Source: Sphingomonadales bacterium (GTDB lineage: Bacteria > Pseudomonadota > Alphaproteobacteria > Sphingomonadales > Sphingomonadaceae). From it: DNA of 62,188 bases. A program made the position numbers and the translations under genes. A model generated the notes under the pieces. It was given only the letters and a program-made list of their open reading frames with translations, was not told the DNA's origin and made no database searches. The stretch covers positions 1 to 62,188 of the forward strand of contig JAGWTB010000004.1 in assembly GCA_028869175.1 (NCBI GenBank). Direction: 5' to 3'. Of the stretch, positions 33,015 through 40,968 are shown one piece after another; the first letter of the stretch is position 1; each line of letters opens with the position of its first letter.

Positions 33015-33045
33015 AAGGGGAGCGGTTCGCCGCTCCCCTTTTTTC
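33015..33045 (+). terminator. Rho-independent terminator after the TonB receptor
   Basis: Perfect 11-bp stem (33015-33025 with 33030-33040) closed by a TTCG tetraloop and followed by TTTTTTC. It separates the receptor from the TPR/2OG gene, whose ATG is 37 bp further on, so the latter may rely on readthrough. Confidence 0.92.
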
Positions 33046-33081
33046 TTGCCCGCGCCCCGCACGGGTTTCAGGAACCGTTGC

Positions 33082-34623
33082 ATGAATCCGCTGACCCCGC
33101 CCGTCGTTGCCCAGATCGTGCAGGCCATGGCGCAGCTTGCGGTGGGGCAGCATGATGCGGGGCAGGCGCTGACGCTTTGCCAGCAGGCCATGCATCAGGG
33201 GCGCGCGGCCAATGCCATTCCGCTGCTCGAACGGCTGCACGCGCTGCACCCGGATCAGCCAGCCGTGGCTCGCCTGCTCGGTTATGCCCTGCGCGCCGAG
33301 CAGCGCTATGCTCAGGCGGACACGATCTTCTCCGCCGCCGTCACCCGCGCGCCGCGCGACGTCGCGCTGCGTTTCGGCCAGGCGCAGACGCGCTACGAAC
33401 TGGGGCTGCCCGCGGCCAGGCTGTTCGCCAAGGCGCTGGAACTTGCGCCAGGGGATGCCGAAATCCAGCGCAACCATGCGCTGGCGCTGATTTCCGAAGG
33501 CGACGCGAACAGCGCCGAACGTCTGCTGCTCCGCGCGCTGGGCAAGACGCCGGGCTGGCTCGATGGGCACAAGGCGCTGGCCACCCTGCGCTGGATTCAT
33601 GGCGACCGCGCGCATTTCGCCGATTCCTTCGCCGCCGCTACCCGGGCGGAACCGCTGAACGCCGATCTGTGGACCGCATGGTTCCGCCTGCTGGCACAGG
33701 CGCGCGACTGGCCGGCGGCGCTGGCGGTGCTCGACGCGGCGGAGCGGCAACTGGGCACCACCCCGGCGATCATGGTCTCGCGGCTGTTCGTCGCGGTGGA
33801 ATCGCACGACGATGCCCGCGCCGCTGAACTGCTCGACCAGACAGCCGGGATTCGCGGCGATGTCACCAGCCTGTGCCGTATCCGCCATGCCTTGCGGCGC
33901 GGTACGCCCGAAGCGGTGGAGGCCGAGGCTTTGCCGCTTACCGCCGGGCCATCGGCCATGCTCTACTGGCCTTACCTGTCGCTCGCCTGGCGGCTGCTCG
34001 GCGATGCCCGTTGGGAATGGCTGGATCGGCCCGAGGTGCTGGTCCAGCCGCGCGAAAGCGGCATGGACGCGGGCGACCTTGCCGAACTCGCAGGCGTGCT
34101 GCGCGGCCTGCACACCGCCGCCGCGCCATATATCGAACAATCGGTACGCGGCGGCACCCAGACAGACCGTTCGGTGCTGCTGCGCCATGAACTGGCGCTG
34201 CAGCGGCTGAAAACGTGCCTGCTCGATACCGTGCGCGGATATGTCGATTCCCTGCCGTCGTATGAGGAGGGGCACCCGCTGCTCTCCGCCCCGAGGCATC
34301 ACCTGCTGGTTGAGGGATCGTGGTCGGTACGGCTGCTCAGCCAGGGCTACAACGTGCCGCACACCCATGCGATGGGCTGGCTTTCGACCGCTTTTTACGT
34401 CGCTTTGCCCAAGGCGAGTGACATGGGTCCGCCGCCCGCCGGCCACATCGCCTTCGGCACACCGCCCGCCGAGCTGGGCCTGGACCTTGCCCCCACTCGC
34501 ACGATCCAGCCCGCGCCGGGGCGCATGGCGATTTTCCCTTCGACCACCTGGCACGGCACCGTGCCCTTCGATGACGGCGAGCGGCTGGTCGTCGCCTTCG
34601 ACGTGCGGCGTCCTGGCTATTGA
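33082..34623 (+). CDS. TPR protein with C-terminal 2OG-Fe(II) oxygenase-like domain
   Basis: A 513-residue two-part protein. Residues about 15-300 are tetratricopeptide-like helical repeats (for example [20 protein letters not shown] and [19 protein letters not shown]). The C-terminal 200 residues look like the putative 2-oxoglutarate/Fe(II) oxygenase family: [19 protein letters not shown] supplies one metal-binding His pattern, and [20 protein letters not shown] the distal His and the Arg for 2-oxoglutarate. Such proteins often follow TonB receptors beside flavin halogenases in alphaproteobacterial sugar loci. Target of oxidation is unknown. Confidence 0.75.
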   Translation: MNPLTPPVVAQIVQAMAQLAVGQHDAGQALTLCQQAMHQGRAANAIPLLERLHALHPDQPAVARLLGYALRAEQRYAQADTIFSAAVTRAPRDVALRFGQAQTRYELGLPAARLFAKALELAPGDAEIQRNHALALISEGDANSAERLLLRALGKTPGWLDGHKALATLRWIHGDRAHFADSFAAATRAEPLNADLWTAWFRLLAQARDWPAALAVLDAAERQLGTTPAIMVSRLFVAVESHDDARAAELLDQTAGIRGDVTSLCRIRHALRRGTPEAVEAEALPLTAGPSAMLYWPYLSLAWRLLGDARWEWLDRPEVLVQPRESGMDAGDLAELAGVLRGLHTAAAPYIEQSVRGGTQTDRSVLLRHELALQRLKTCLLDTVRGYVDSLPSYEEGHPLLSAPRHHLLVEGSWSVRLLSQGYNVPHTHAMGWLSTAFYVALPKASDMGPPPAGHIAFGTPPAELGLDLAPTRTIQPAPGRMAIFPSTTWHGTVPFDDGERLVVAFDVRRPGY

Positions 34624-34637
34624 CGGCGACCAAGGTG

Positions 34638-34647
34638 CAAACGATTG
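34638..34647. promoter_or_regulatory. LacI-type operator before the halogenase gene
   Basis: CAAACGATTG, 55 bp before the halogenase ATG. It suggests that the halogenase has its own sugar-controlled promoter in addition to any readthrough from upstream. Confidence 0.65.
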
Positions 34648-34702
34648 CAGTGGGCTATTGTCCGATCTAACATACCGGGCATCACCGCATGGGAGGCAAG
34701 CG

Positions 34703-36205
34703 ATGCAGGGTAACAAGGCAATCCGGTCGGTCGTGATCGTCGGCGGCGGCACCGCTGGCTGGATGACGGCGGCGGCGCTGGCCAACGCGCTGAAGGCGCA
34801 TTGCACGGTAACCCTGATCGAATCCGACGCAATCGGCACCATTGGTGTCGGCGAAGCAACGATACCGCCGATCCGCACCTTCAACGAAACGCTGGGAATC
34901 GACGAGAACGATTTCCTCAAGGCGACCCAGGGCTCGTTCAAGCTGGGCATCCGGTTCGAGAACTGGGGCAAGCTGGATCATGCCTATTTCCACCCCTTCG
35001 GCACCTATGGCCGCAATGTCGATATGGTTCCGGTCCACCAGTACTGGCTCGATGCGCAGGTGGCGGGCGATGCGCCGGCGCTGGACGATTTGTGCATGGC
35101 CTGGGCGGCAGCCTCGCGCGGGCGCTTTGCCCGGCCGGTGCCCGAACAGCGCAACGTGCTGTCCACCTACGACTACGCCTATCACTTCGACGCCGGGCTC
35201 TATGCCAAATTCCTGCGCGCCTATTCCGAAGCGCGCGGGGTGGCGCGGATCGAGGGCAAGATCGCCTCGGTGCAGCAGCATGGCGAAAGCGGCTTCGTCA
35301 CCGGCGTCACGCTGGAAGACGGGCGCGCCTTCGCGGGCGATCTGTTCGTCGATTGCTCGGGTTTCCGCGGGCTGCTGATTGAAGGCGCGCTGCAGACCGG
35401 TTATCAGGACTGGACCCACTGGCTGCCCTGCGACCGCGCTGCGGCCATGCCGTGTGAAAAAGCGGGCGAATTCACCCCGTACACTCGCTCCACCGCGCGC
35501 GAGGCCGGCTGGCAGTGGCGCATTCCGCTGCAGCACCGCACCGGCAATGGCCACGTCTATTGCAGCAGCTTCATCTCGGACGAAGCTGCGGTGGACGTGC
35601 TCAGGGCCAATCTGGACGGCAAGCCGCTCGCCGATCCCAACATGCTGCGCTTCACCACCGGGCGGCGCAACCTGTTCTGGAACCGCAACGTCATCGCCGT
35701 CGGCCTGTCGGGCGGGTTCATGGAGCCGCTCGAATCGACATCGATCCACCTGATCCAGGCGGGCATCGCCAAGCTGCTGGCCTTGTTCCCCGATCGCGAT
35801 TTCGATCCGATGGTGACCGAGGAGTACAACCGCATCGCGATCAGCGAGTTCGAGCGCATCCGCGATTTCATCATCCTGCACTACAAGCTGACCAGCCGCG
35901 ACGATTCAGAACTGTGGCGCTATTGCGCGGCGATGGAGGTGCCGGACAGCGTCACCTGGAAGATCGAGCATTTCCGCCGTTATGGCCGCCTGCTCGCGCG
36001 TGAGGCGGACCTGTTCGGTCCGGCGAGCTGGCTGGCGGTCCATGTCGGGCAGGGCAATGTGCCGCTCTCGCCCGAACCGCTGCTGCACCATCGCGGCGAG
36101 GGGCAGGGACCCTGGCTGCGCAAGCTCGAAGGCGCGCTGGCCCGCGCGGCGGAGGGTCTGCCGACGCACCAGCAATGGATCGATCGCTACTGCAAGGCGG
36201 GGTGA
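34703..36205 (+). CDS. Flavin-dependent tryptophan-halogenase-family protein
   Basis: FADH2-dependent halogenase family (PrnA-like), 500 residues. The FAD motif is [22 protein letters not shown] follows. Lys80 in [13 protein letters not shown] corresponds to the chloramine-forming Lys79 of PrnA, Glu344 in [11 protein letters not shown] to its Glu346, and GWQWRIPL is the WxWxIP signature, so catalytic residues seem intact. The GGGAGG site supports ATG 34703. Its place in a TonB-receptor sugar locus is a recurring arrangement, but its substrate is unknown; tryptophan is only the family name. Confidence 0.88.
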   Translation: MQGNKAIRSVVIVGGGTAGWMTAAALANALKAHCTVTLIESDAIGTIGVGEATIPPIRTFNETLGIDENDFLKATQGSFKLGIRFENWGKLDHAYFHPFGTYGRNVDMVPVHQYWLDAQVAGDAPALDDLCMAWAAASRGRFARPVPEQRNVLSTYDYAYHFDAGLYAKFLRAYSEARGVARIEGKIASVQQHGESGFVTGVTLEDGRAFAGDLFVDCSGFRGLLIEGALQTGYQDWTHWLPCDRAAAMPCEKAGEFTPYTRSTAREAGWQWRIPLQHRTGNGHVYCSSFISDEAAVDVLRANLDGKPLADPNMLRFTTGRRNLFWNRNVIAVGLSGGFMEPLESTSIHLIQAGIAKLLALFPDRDFDPMVTEEYNRIAISEFERIRDFIILHYKLTSRDDSELWRYCAAMEVPDSVTWKIEHFRRYGRLLAREADLFGPASWLAVHVGQGNVPLSPEPLLHHRGEGQGPWLRKLEGALARAAEGLPTHQQWIDRYCKAG

Positions 36206-36242
36206 CGGAGGGGCGGTTAGCGGCGTCCAGGCCATCCAGCGT

Positions 36243-36315
36243 CCGTTCGTGTCGAGCGTAGTCGATACACGGATGCGCAGCGCCAGCGTGTCTCGACTAC
36301 GCTCGACACGAACGG
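36243..36315. repeat. Palindromic repeat, family B copy 1
   Basis: Perfect 23-bp arms (36243-36265 and 36293-36315), extended inward with one mismatch to 29 bp, around a 15-base loop. The arm word CGTTCGTGTCGAGCG resembles 57326-57389. It lies between convergent genes (halogenase and LacI), a typical place for bidirectional termination. Confidence 0.9.
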
Positions 36316-36355
36316 GGCATGGCAATTCCGGCGTGTTGCAGGTTTGCGCCCGCCC

Positions 36356-37390
36356 TCAGGCGCTGGCGCGGACTACCAGTTCGGGGGCCATCACTACCGA
36401 GGGCGTATCCTCGCCGGCGATGCGGCGGTGCAGCGCGGCGACCATGGCCTTCGCGCCTTCGGCAATGTCCTGCCGCACCGTGGTGAGCGGGGGCACGGTC
36501 TGGGTGGCCAGCGGCAGATCGTCGTAGCCGACCACCGCCACCCGGTCCGGCACCGGGCAGCCGCGCTGTTGCAACTGGCCGATGGCGGTCATGGCGATGA
36601 CGTCGGTGGCGGCGACGATGCCGTCCACCCAGTCTCCCAGTTCGTCGAGATGCGCGGCAATCTGCGGCCCGAGCTGCTCGGCCGAAAGGTGGGTCGGGAA
36701 TACCTTGAGCAGCACGCCGCCGCTGGCCGCAACCGCGGCGCGCGCGCCAAACAGGCGCTGCTCGATTTCGGGCCCGCGCGTGTCGCCGAAGAAGGCAAGC
36801 CGTCCCGCCCCGCGCTCGATCAGCCGGCGCGCGGCAAGTCCGCCCCCGGCGAAATTGTCGCTGCCGACGGTGCAATGCACCTGCCCCTCGCGGTGGCTGC
36901 CCCAGACGACCAGCGGCTTGTAGTATTCCGCCACCCGCTCGATCGTTTCGAACTGGTCGGACTGGCCGATCATCAGCACGCCGTCGAGCATCCCCGAATC
37001 GACGATGCGGTCCAGCCAGTCGGCATCGCCGGGAATGACCCGGCTCAGCATCAGGTCATGCCCGCTTTCGGTCAGCTCGTCGGCCAGATGGCCCAGCAGC
37101 GTCATGAAGAAGGGATCGGAAATGTGCTGGCGGCGTTCGTGGCCCAGCGGGATCACCACGCCGATCACCCCGGTCTGCTGCGTGCGCAGGCGGCGCGCCA
37201 TCTGGTTGGGGCGAAAGCCGTGGTCACGTGCGATGGCCTGGATGCGCTCGCGCGTTTCCTTGTTGACCAGTTCCTTGCCCGCCAGCGCCCGCGACACCGT
37301 GCCAGCGGAAACCCCGGCGATCTTCGCCAGTTCCTGAATATTGCGGATGCGGCGCGGCCGCTGACCTTCGGGAATGCCCAGTTCACCCAT
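36356..37390 (-). CDS. LacI-family regulator of the sugar genes
   Basis: Repressor of the LacI/GalR family, 344 residues. The N-terminal helix-turn-helix is NIQELAKIAGVSAGTVSRAL with the hinge ARDHGFRPNQMARRLRTQQ; the periplasmic-binding-protein-like effector domain follows (GVIGVVIPLGHE, then DGVLMIGQSDQFE). The ATG at 37390 was chosen; one at 37414 would add eight residues. It is divergent from the GH32 gene, and the shared intergenic region holds two of the eight CAA(T/A)CGATTG sites, so autoregulation is likely. Effector is unknown; sucrose, raffinose or fructose are candidates. Confidence 0.9.
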   Translation of the reverse strand: MGELGIPEGQRPRRIRNIQELAKIAGVSAGTVSRALAGKELVNKETRERIQAIARDHGFRPNQMARRLRTQQTGVIGVVIPLGHERRQHISDPFFMTLLGHLADELTESGHDLMLSRVIPGDADWLDRIVDSGMLDGVLMIGQSDQFETIERVAEYYKPLVVWGSHREGQVHCTVGSDNFAGGGLAARRLIERGAGRLAFFGDTRGPEIEQRLFGARAAVAASGGVLLKVFPTHLSAEQLGPQIAAHLDELGDWVDGIVAATDVIAMTAIGQLQQRGCPVPDRVAVVGYDDLPLATQTVPPLTTVRQDIAEGAKAMVAALHRRIAGEDTPSVVMAPELVVRASA

Positions 37391-37447
37391 GCCGCCATTC
37401 TTAAGCGCTTGCATCGCTGGCGCAAGGCGGCAGCGCACAAAAACGTG

Positions 37448-37457
37448 CAATCGATTG
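37448..37457. promoter_or_regulatory. LacI-type operator between lacI-type gene and GH32
   Basis: CAATCGATTG, 58 bp upstream of the regulator start and 73 bp upstream of the GH32 start. Perfect palindrome. Confidence 0.78.
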
Positions 37458-37492
37458 TCAATTCGGGCAATGCACCTGCCAAACGCGCCATG

Positions 37493-37502
37493 CAAACGAT
37501 TG
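37493..37502. promoter_or_regulatory. LacI-type operator close to GH32 start
   Basis: CAAACGATTG, 28 bp before the first possible GH32 ATG, well placed to block that promoter. Confidence 0.65.
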
Positions 37503-37530
37503 CGCTGCTCTGTACAGGCGGGCCGTCTGC

Positions 37531-38895
37531 ATGGATCATGGCGCGATGACCGCGAATCCCGCCCCGCACCCGCGCTATCACTTCGCCCCGGCAGCCAACT
37601 GGCTGAGCGATCCCAATGGACTGGTCCACGATGGCAGGCGCTGGCACCTGTTCTATCAGTACAATCCCTTCGGCGAGGATTGGGGCCACATGTCATGGGG
37701 CCACGCGGTAAGCCCCGATCTGGCGCGCTGGCAGGAGCGGCCTGTGGCCCTGGCCGAGGATACGCGCCACATGATCTTCTCAGGCTCGGCGGTGGTCGAC
37801 CCGGCGGGCCGTGCCGGCTTTGGCAAAGGGGCTTTGGTCGCGGCCTATACCGGCGCGGTCGAGGGGCGGGCGAAGCACCAGTCGCAGTGCCTGGCCTACA
37901 GCACCGATCACGGCGAGCACTGGACCAAGTTCGCCGGCAATCCGGTGCTCGACCGGCACATGGCCGATTTCCGCGATCCCAACCTGATCTGGCATGAGCC
38001 GTCGGGCCAATGGGTGATGACGGTGGTACTCTCGGCGGAAAACCGGGCGCTGCTGTATGGTTCGGGCGATCTGCGCCAGTGGACCGAGCTTTCCGAAGTG
38101 CCGACGGCGGGTGCGCCGGGGCACTTGTGGGAATGTCCCTTGCTGGTCGAACTGCCGGTGGAAGGCGAAGCGGGCACGCACTGGCTGTTCAAGGTGGACG
38201 TCCTATCAGGCGCGCCGGGATCGGGGGCGCTCTACCTGACCGGCCAGTTCGACGGCACCCGCTTCGTGCCCGATGGCAGCGGCTGGCAGGTGGCCGACTG
38301 GGGCCGCGATTTCTATGCCGCCATTGCCTGGCACGAACCGCGCGATGCCCGGGGCCGTCCGGCTTGGATCGGCTGGCTGGGCAACCACGCCTATCAGGGC
38401 AGGCTGCCGCATCAGGGCTGGCGCGGCGCGATGAGCCTGCCGCGCCGCCTGGGCTTGCGGCGTACCGGAGCGGGCCTGCGCCTCGTCCAGCAGGTAGAGC
38501 CCGCCTGCGATGCCCTGTTCGCCCCGCCGCAACCGATCCGTCTCGCCCCGGCGCCGCGCGATCTGCCCGCCGCCTGCCACTTGCGCTGGACCGCGTCGGC
38601 GGGCTTGCAGCGGCTCGCATTTGAAGGCCAGGACGGGCGGCGGATCGGGCTTACCGCAGAGGGCCGCCGGATCACCGTGACGCGGCACGATCCGGTCACC
38701 CCCGGACTCGATACGGTGGCGCAGGTAGAGCGGCAGGGGGACGGCGCGATCGACCTGTGGCTCGATCACGGCAGCTTCGAACTGCTCACCGGCGATGGCG
38801 CGACGGCGCTGACCCTGCAGCACCGGCTGGGCGGGAACAGCTTGCGGGTCAGCGCGGACAGCGAACTGGCGCTGGACCTGCGGGTGTTGCGCTGA
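37531..38895 (+). CDS. GH32 beta-fructosidase (sucrose hydrolase)
   Basis: Family GH32 enzyme that hydrolyses sucrose and related beta-fructosides, 454 residues. The nucleophile lies in NWLSDPNGLVHDG (Asp27), the stabiliser in HMADFRDPNLIW, and the acid/base in HLWECPLLVE; YQYNPFGEDWGHMSWGHAVS is the family block after the nucleophile. A C-terminal beta-sandwich (residues about 310-454) completes the fold. No signal peptide. The start is uncertain: ATG 37546 (five codons in) is equally possible. It is divergent from the LacI gene with two operators between them. Confidence 0.93.
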   Translation: MDHGAMTANPAPHPRYHFAPAANWLSDPNGLVHDGRRWHLFYQYNPFGEDWGHMSWGHAVSPDLARWQERPVALAEDTRHMIFSGSAVVDPAGRAGFGKGALVAAYTGAVEGRAKHQSQCLAYSTDHGEHWTKFAGNPVLDRHMADFRDPNLIWHEPSGQWVMTVVLSAENRALLYGSGDLRQWTELSEVPTAGAPGHLWECPLLVELPVEGEAGTHWLFKVDVLSGAPGSGALYLTGQFDGTRFVPDGSGWQVADWGRDFYAAIAWHEPRDARGRPAWIGWLGNHAYQGRLPHQGWRGAMSLPRRLGLRRTGAGLRLVQQVEPACDALFAPPQPIRLAPAPRDLPAACHLRWTASAGLQRLAFEGQDGRRIGLTAEGRRITVTRHDPVTPGLDTVAQVERQGDGAIDLWLDHGSFELLTGDGATALTLQHRLGGNSLRVSADSELALDLRVLR

Positions 38896-38919
38896 GGGCG
38901 AAAGCCCGAACCGCGCGCT

Positions 38920-39849
38920 TTACCACGCGAACGGCGCGGTCTTCTCCACTTCCGCCACCATGAAGGCATCGGCGACCAGTTGCAGCGGGCGCAGGTCAAC
39001 CTCGCTGGCGCGGGTGCGGATGAGACGGGCGAAGCGGGCGTAGAGCGGGGGGTATTCCGCCGCATCGCCCAGCACCTGTTCCACCCCGTCCACCGCCAGT
39101 CGCGCCCCGCCGAGCGACAGGGTGATCGTGCCCTGATCGGTCTCGATGGCGATGTCCCAGCTTTGCGGGCCGGTCTGCAGGAAATCGAGTTCGGCGGTGA
39201 ACGGACCGGCAAGTCCGCCGAAAAGCAGCGAGCCTGCCAGTGGCGCGTGGCGTCCCTCGGGCACTGCCAGCCGCGCCGAGGCGACATGGAAGCGCGGCAG
39301 CAGGGCGGTGGCGATCGACAGGGCGTTGATCGCCGGATCGAACACCCCCATGCCGCCGGGGGCGAGGATCCAGTCCTGCCCCGGATGCCAGTGGCGGATG
39401 TCTTCCTTCCAGGCGAGCGACACTCGGCGGATCGCCTTCCCCGCCAGCCAGGCGCGCGCCGGCTCGACAGCGGGGGCATAGCGGGAGTGCCAGGCGGCGA
39501 ACAGCGTGACGCCGGCGGCGCGCGCCGCCTCGATCAGTGCCTCGGCCTCGGCCAGGGTGGCAGCCGGGGGCTTTTCCAGCAGCACGTTCTTGCCGGCGGC
39601 GATGGCCTCCATGGCCACTGCGCGGCGCACTTGCGGCGGGGTGCAGACGGCAACCGCCTCGATCCCCGGTTCCGCCGCCAGCATCGCACCCAGCGCGGTG
39701 TAGGCAGGCACGTCCGCTGCTGCTGCCCCGTCGGGACTCGCCGTGGCGACCAGCGTGAAGTCGGCACTGGCGGCCAGCGCGGGCAGGTGGGCGTCGCGGG
39801 CAATCTTGCCGAGCCCGGCAATGGCGATGCGGATGGGGGCTTGCGTCAT
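38920..39849 (-). CDS. Gfo/Idh/MocA dehydrogenase, probable D-galactose 1-dehydrogenase
   Basis: NAD(P)-dependent oxidoreductase, 309 residues. The Rossmann motif is IAIAGLGKIARDAHLPAL; the catalytic Lys is in NVLLEKPPAATLAEAEAL. The segment LFAAWHSRYAPAVEPARAWL is typical of the galactose 1-dehydrogenase branch, as far as can be recalled. Oxidation of galactose released by the GH36 enzyme would feed the De Ley-Doudoroff route, whose later enzymes are not in the window. It is divergent from the ROK kinase with one LacI-type operator between them. The broader family is sure, the substrate is inference. Confidence 0.75.
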   Translation of the reverse strand: MTQAPIRIAIAGLGKIARDAHLPALAASADFTLVATASPDGAAAADVPAYTALGAMLAAEPGIEAVAVCTPPQVRRAVAMEAIAAGKNVLLEKPPAATLAEAEALIEAARAAGVTLFAAWHSRYAPAVEPARAWLAGKAIRRVSLAWKEDIRHWHPGQDWILAPGGMGVFDPAINALSIATALLPRFHVASARLAVPEGRHAPLAGSLLFGGLAGPFTAELDFLQTGPQSWDIAIETDQGTITLSLGGARLAVDGVEQVLGDAAEYPPLYARFARLIRTRASEVDLRPLQLVADAFMVAEVEKTAPFAW

Positions 39850-39892
39850 CCCGCCCAGATCGCCGATTGCGCATAGGTACGCAATGCCCTTG

Positions 39893-39902
39893 CAATCGAT
39901 TG
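39893..39902. promoter_or_regulatory. LacI-type operator between galactose dehydrogenase and ROK kinase
   Basis: CAATCGATTG (wider TGCAATCGATTGC) centred 40-50 bp from both divergent start codons, so one site may control both genes. Confidence 0.8.
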
Positions 39903-39941
39903 CGGAAAATTGCACTCCTGCGCGCCGAGAGGAACGCCGCG

Positions 39942-40841
39942 ATGACCCAGCCAGACCCTGCCCCGCTTTACGCCGCCGTAGAGGCCGGGGGGACGAAGTT
40001 CGTCGTCGCGGTGGGGCACGGGCATGACCGGGTGCTGAAAAGCGCCCGCATCGATACGCGTGATCCCGCCTATACCCTGGGCGAAACCGCCCGGTTCCTC
40101 AGCGCCGCGCAGGCCGAGCTAGGCCCGGTTGCCGGGCTGGGAGTGGCCACCTTCGGGCCAGTGCGGCTCGATCCGGCAGCGGCGGATTTCGGCCGGTTGC
40201 TGGCAACGCCGAAGCCGGGCTGGGACAGCGTCAACCTGGTCGAGCCGCTGGTCGAAGCACTGGGTTGCCGTGCCGCGCTCGATACCGATGTCAACGCCGC
40301 CGCGCTGGCGGAAGCGCGGGCAGGGGCGGGGCGGGGCTGTGACAGCGTGGTCTATGTCACCATCGGCACCGGCATCGGCGCGGGGATCGTGGTGGGCGGC
40401 AGGCCGGTGCACGGCATGATGCATCCCGAGGCCGGCCACCTCATGGTCCGCCGCCACCCGGATGACGCGGGTTTCGCCGGCATATGCCCCTATCATGGCG
40501 ATTGCTGCGAGGGGCTGGCCTGCGGCCCGGCCATCGCCGCGCGATCAGGCCGGGCGGCGGAGGACCTGCCGCACGATCACCCGCACTGGGCCATTGTCGC
40601 CGATGCCGTGGGCCAGCTCTGCGCCAGCCTTGCGCTGACGGTCTCGCCGCAGCGTATCCTGCTTGGCGGCGGGGTGATGACCAGCGGCGCGCTGTTCCCG
40701 GCGGTTCGGGCAGCGACAGCACGGTCGCTGAACGGCTATCTGGTTCCCTTGCGCGAACACGGTGCGCTGGAGCGGCTGATCATGCCGCCCGAACTCGACA
40801 ATCCGGGGCTGGCCGGCGCTTTCCTGCTGGCAGCGCAATAG
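39942..40841 (+). CDS. ROK-family fructokinase
   Basis: Sugar kinase of the ROK family, 299 residues. ATP-binding AAVEAGGTKFVVAVG at the N terminus; ALDTDVNAAALAEARAGAGR and VYVTIGTGIGAGIVVGGRP are the sugar-binding blocks. The zinc motif is GHLMVRRHPDDAGF followed by CPYHGDCCEGLACGPA, as in fructokinase-type ROK enzymes. Start at 39942 preferred over an upstream ATG lacking homology. It would phosphorylate fructose released by the GH32/GH68 enzymes. Confidence 0.9.
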   Translation: MTQPDPAPLYAAVEAGGTKFVVAVGHGHDRVLKSARIDTRDPAYTLGETARFLSAAQAELGPVAGLGVATFGPVRLDPAAADFGRLLATPKPGWDSVNLVEPLVEALGCRAALDTDVNAAALAEARAGAGRGCDSVVYVTIGTGIGAGIVVGGRPVHGMMHPEAGHLMVRRHPDDAGFAGICPYHGDCCEGLACGPAIAARSGRAAEDLPHDHPHWAIVADAVGQLCASLALTVSPQRILLGGGVMTSGALFPAVRAATARSLNGYLVPLREHGALERLIMPPELDNPGLAGAFLLAAQ

Positions 40842-40844
40842 CGA

Positions 40845-40959
40845 TTTTCCGATTGACATCGGTCCGGCACCAGCCCGCTCCCCCGCCCGGCCACCCATAT
40901 CTTACAATGGCTTGGGTGGCCGGGCGGGGGAGCGGGCTGGTGCCGTCTCAATCGGAAAA
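40845..40959. repeat. Nested palindrome, family A copy 2
   Basis: Inner 33-bp perfect arms (40865-40897 and 40913-40945) with a 15-base loop, enclosed by outer 11-bp perfect arms (TTTTCCGATTG at 40845-40855, its complement at 40949-40959). Core and loop are shared with 6042-6117. It fills the gap between the convergent ROK kinase and dsbD genes and may terminate both. Confidence 0.92.
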
Positions 40960-40968
40960 CTCCTTGGC

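Noticed and set aside
30387..33191. 934-codon open frame on the minus strand opposite the TonB receptor
   Set aside because: High-GC genes with strong third-position bias leave long antisense frames open. The plus-strand protein has signal peptide, plug and barrel; the antisense translation shows only His/Arg/Val-rich low-order sequence.
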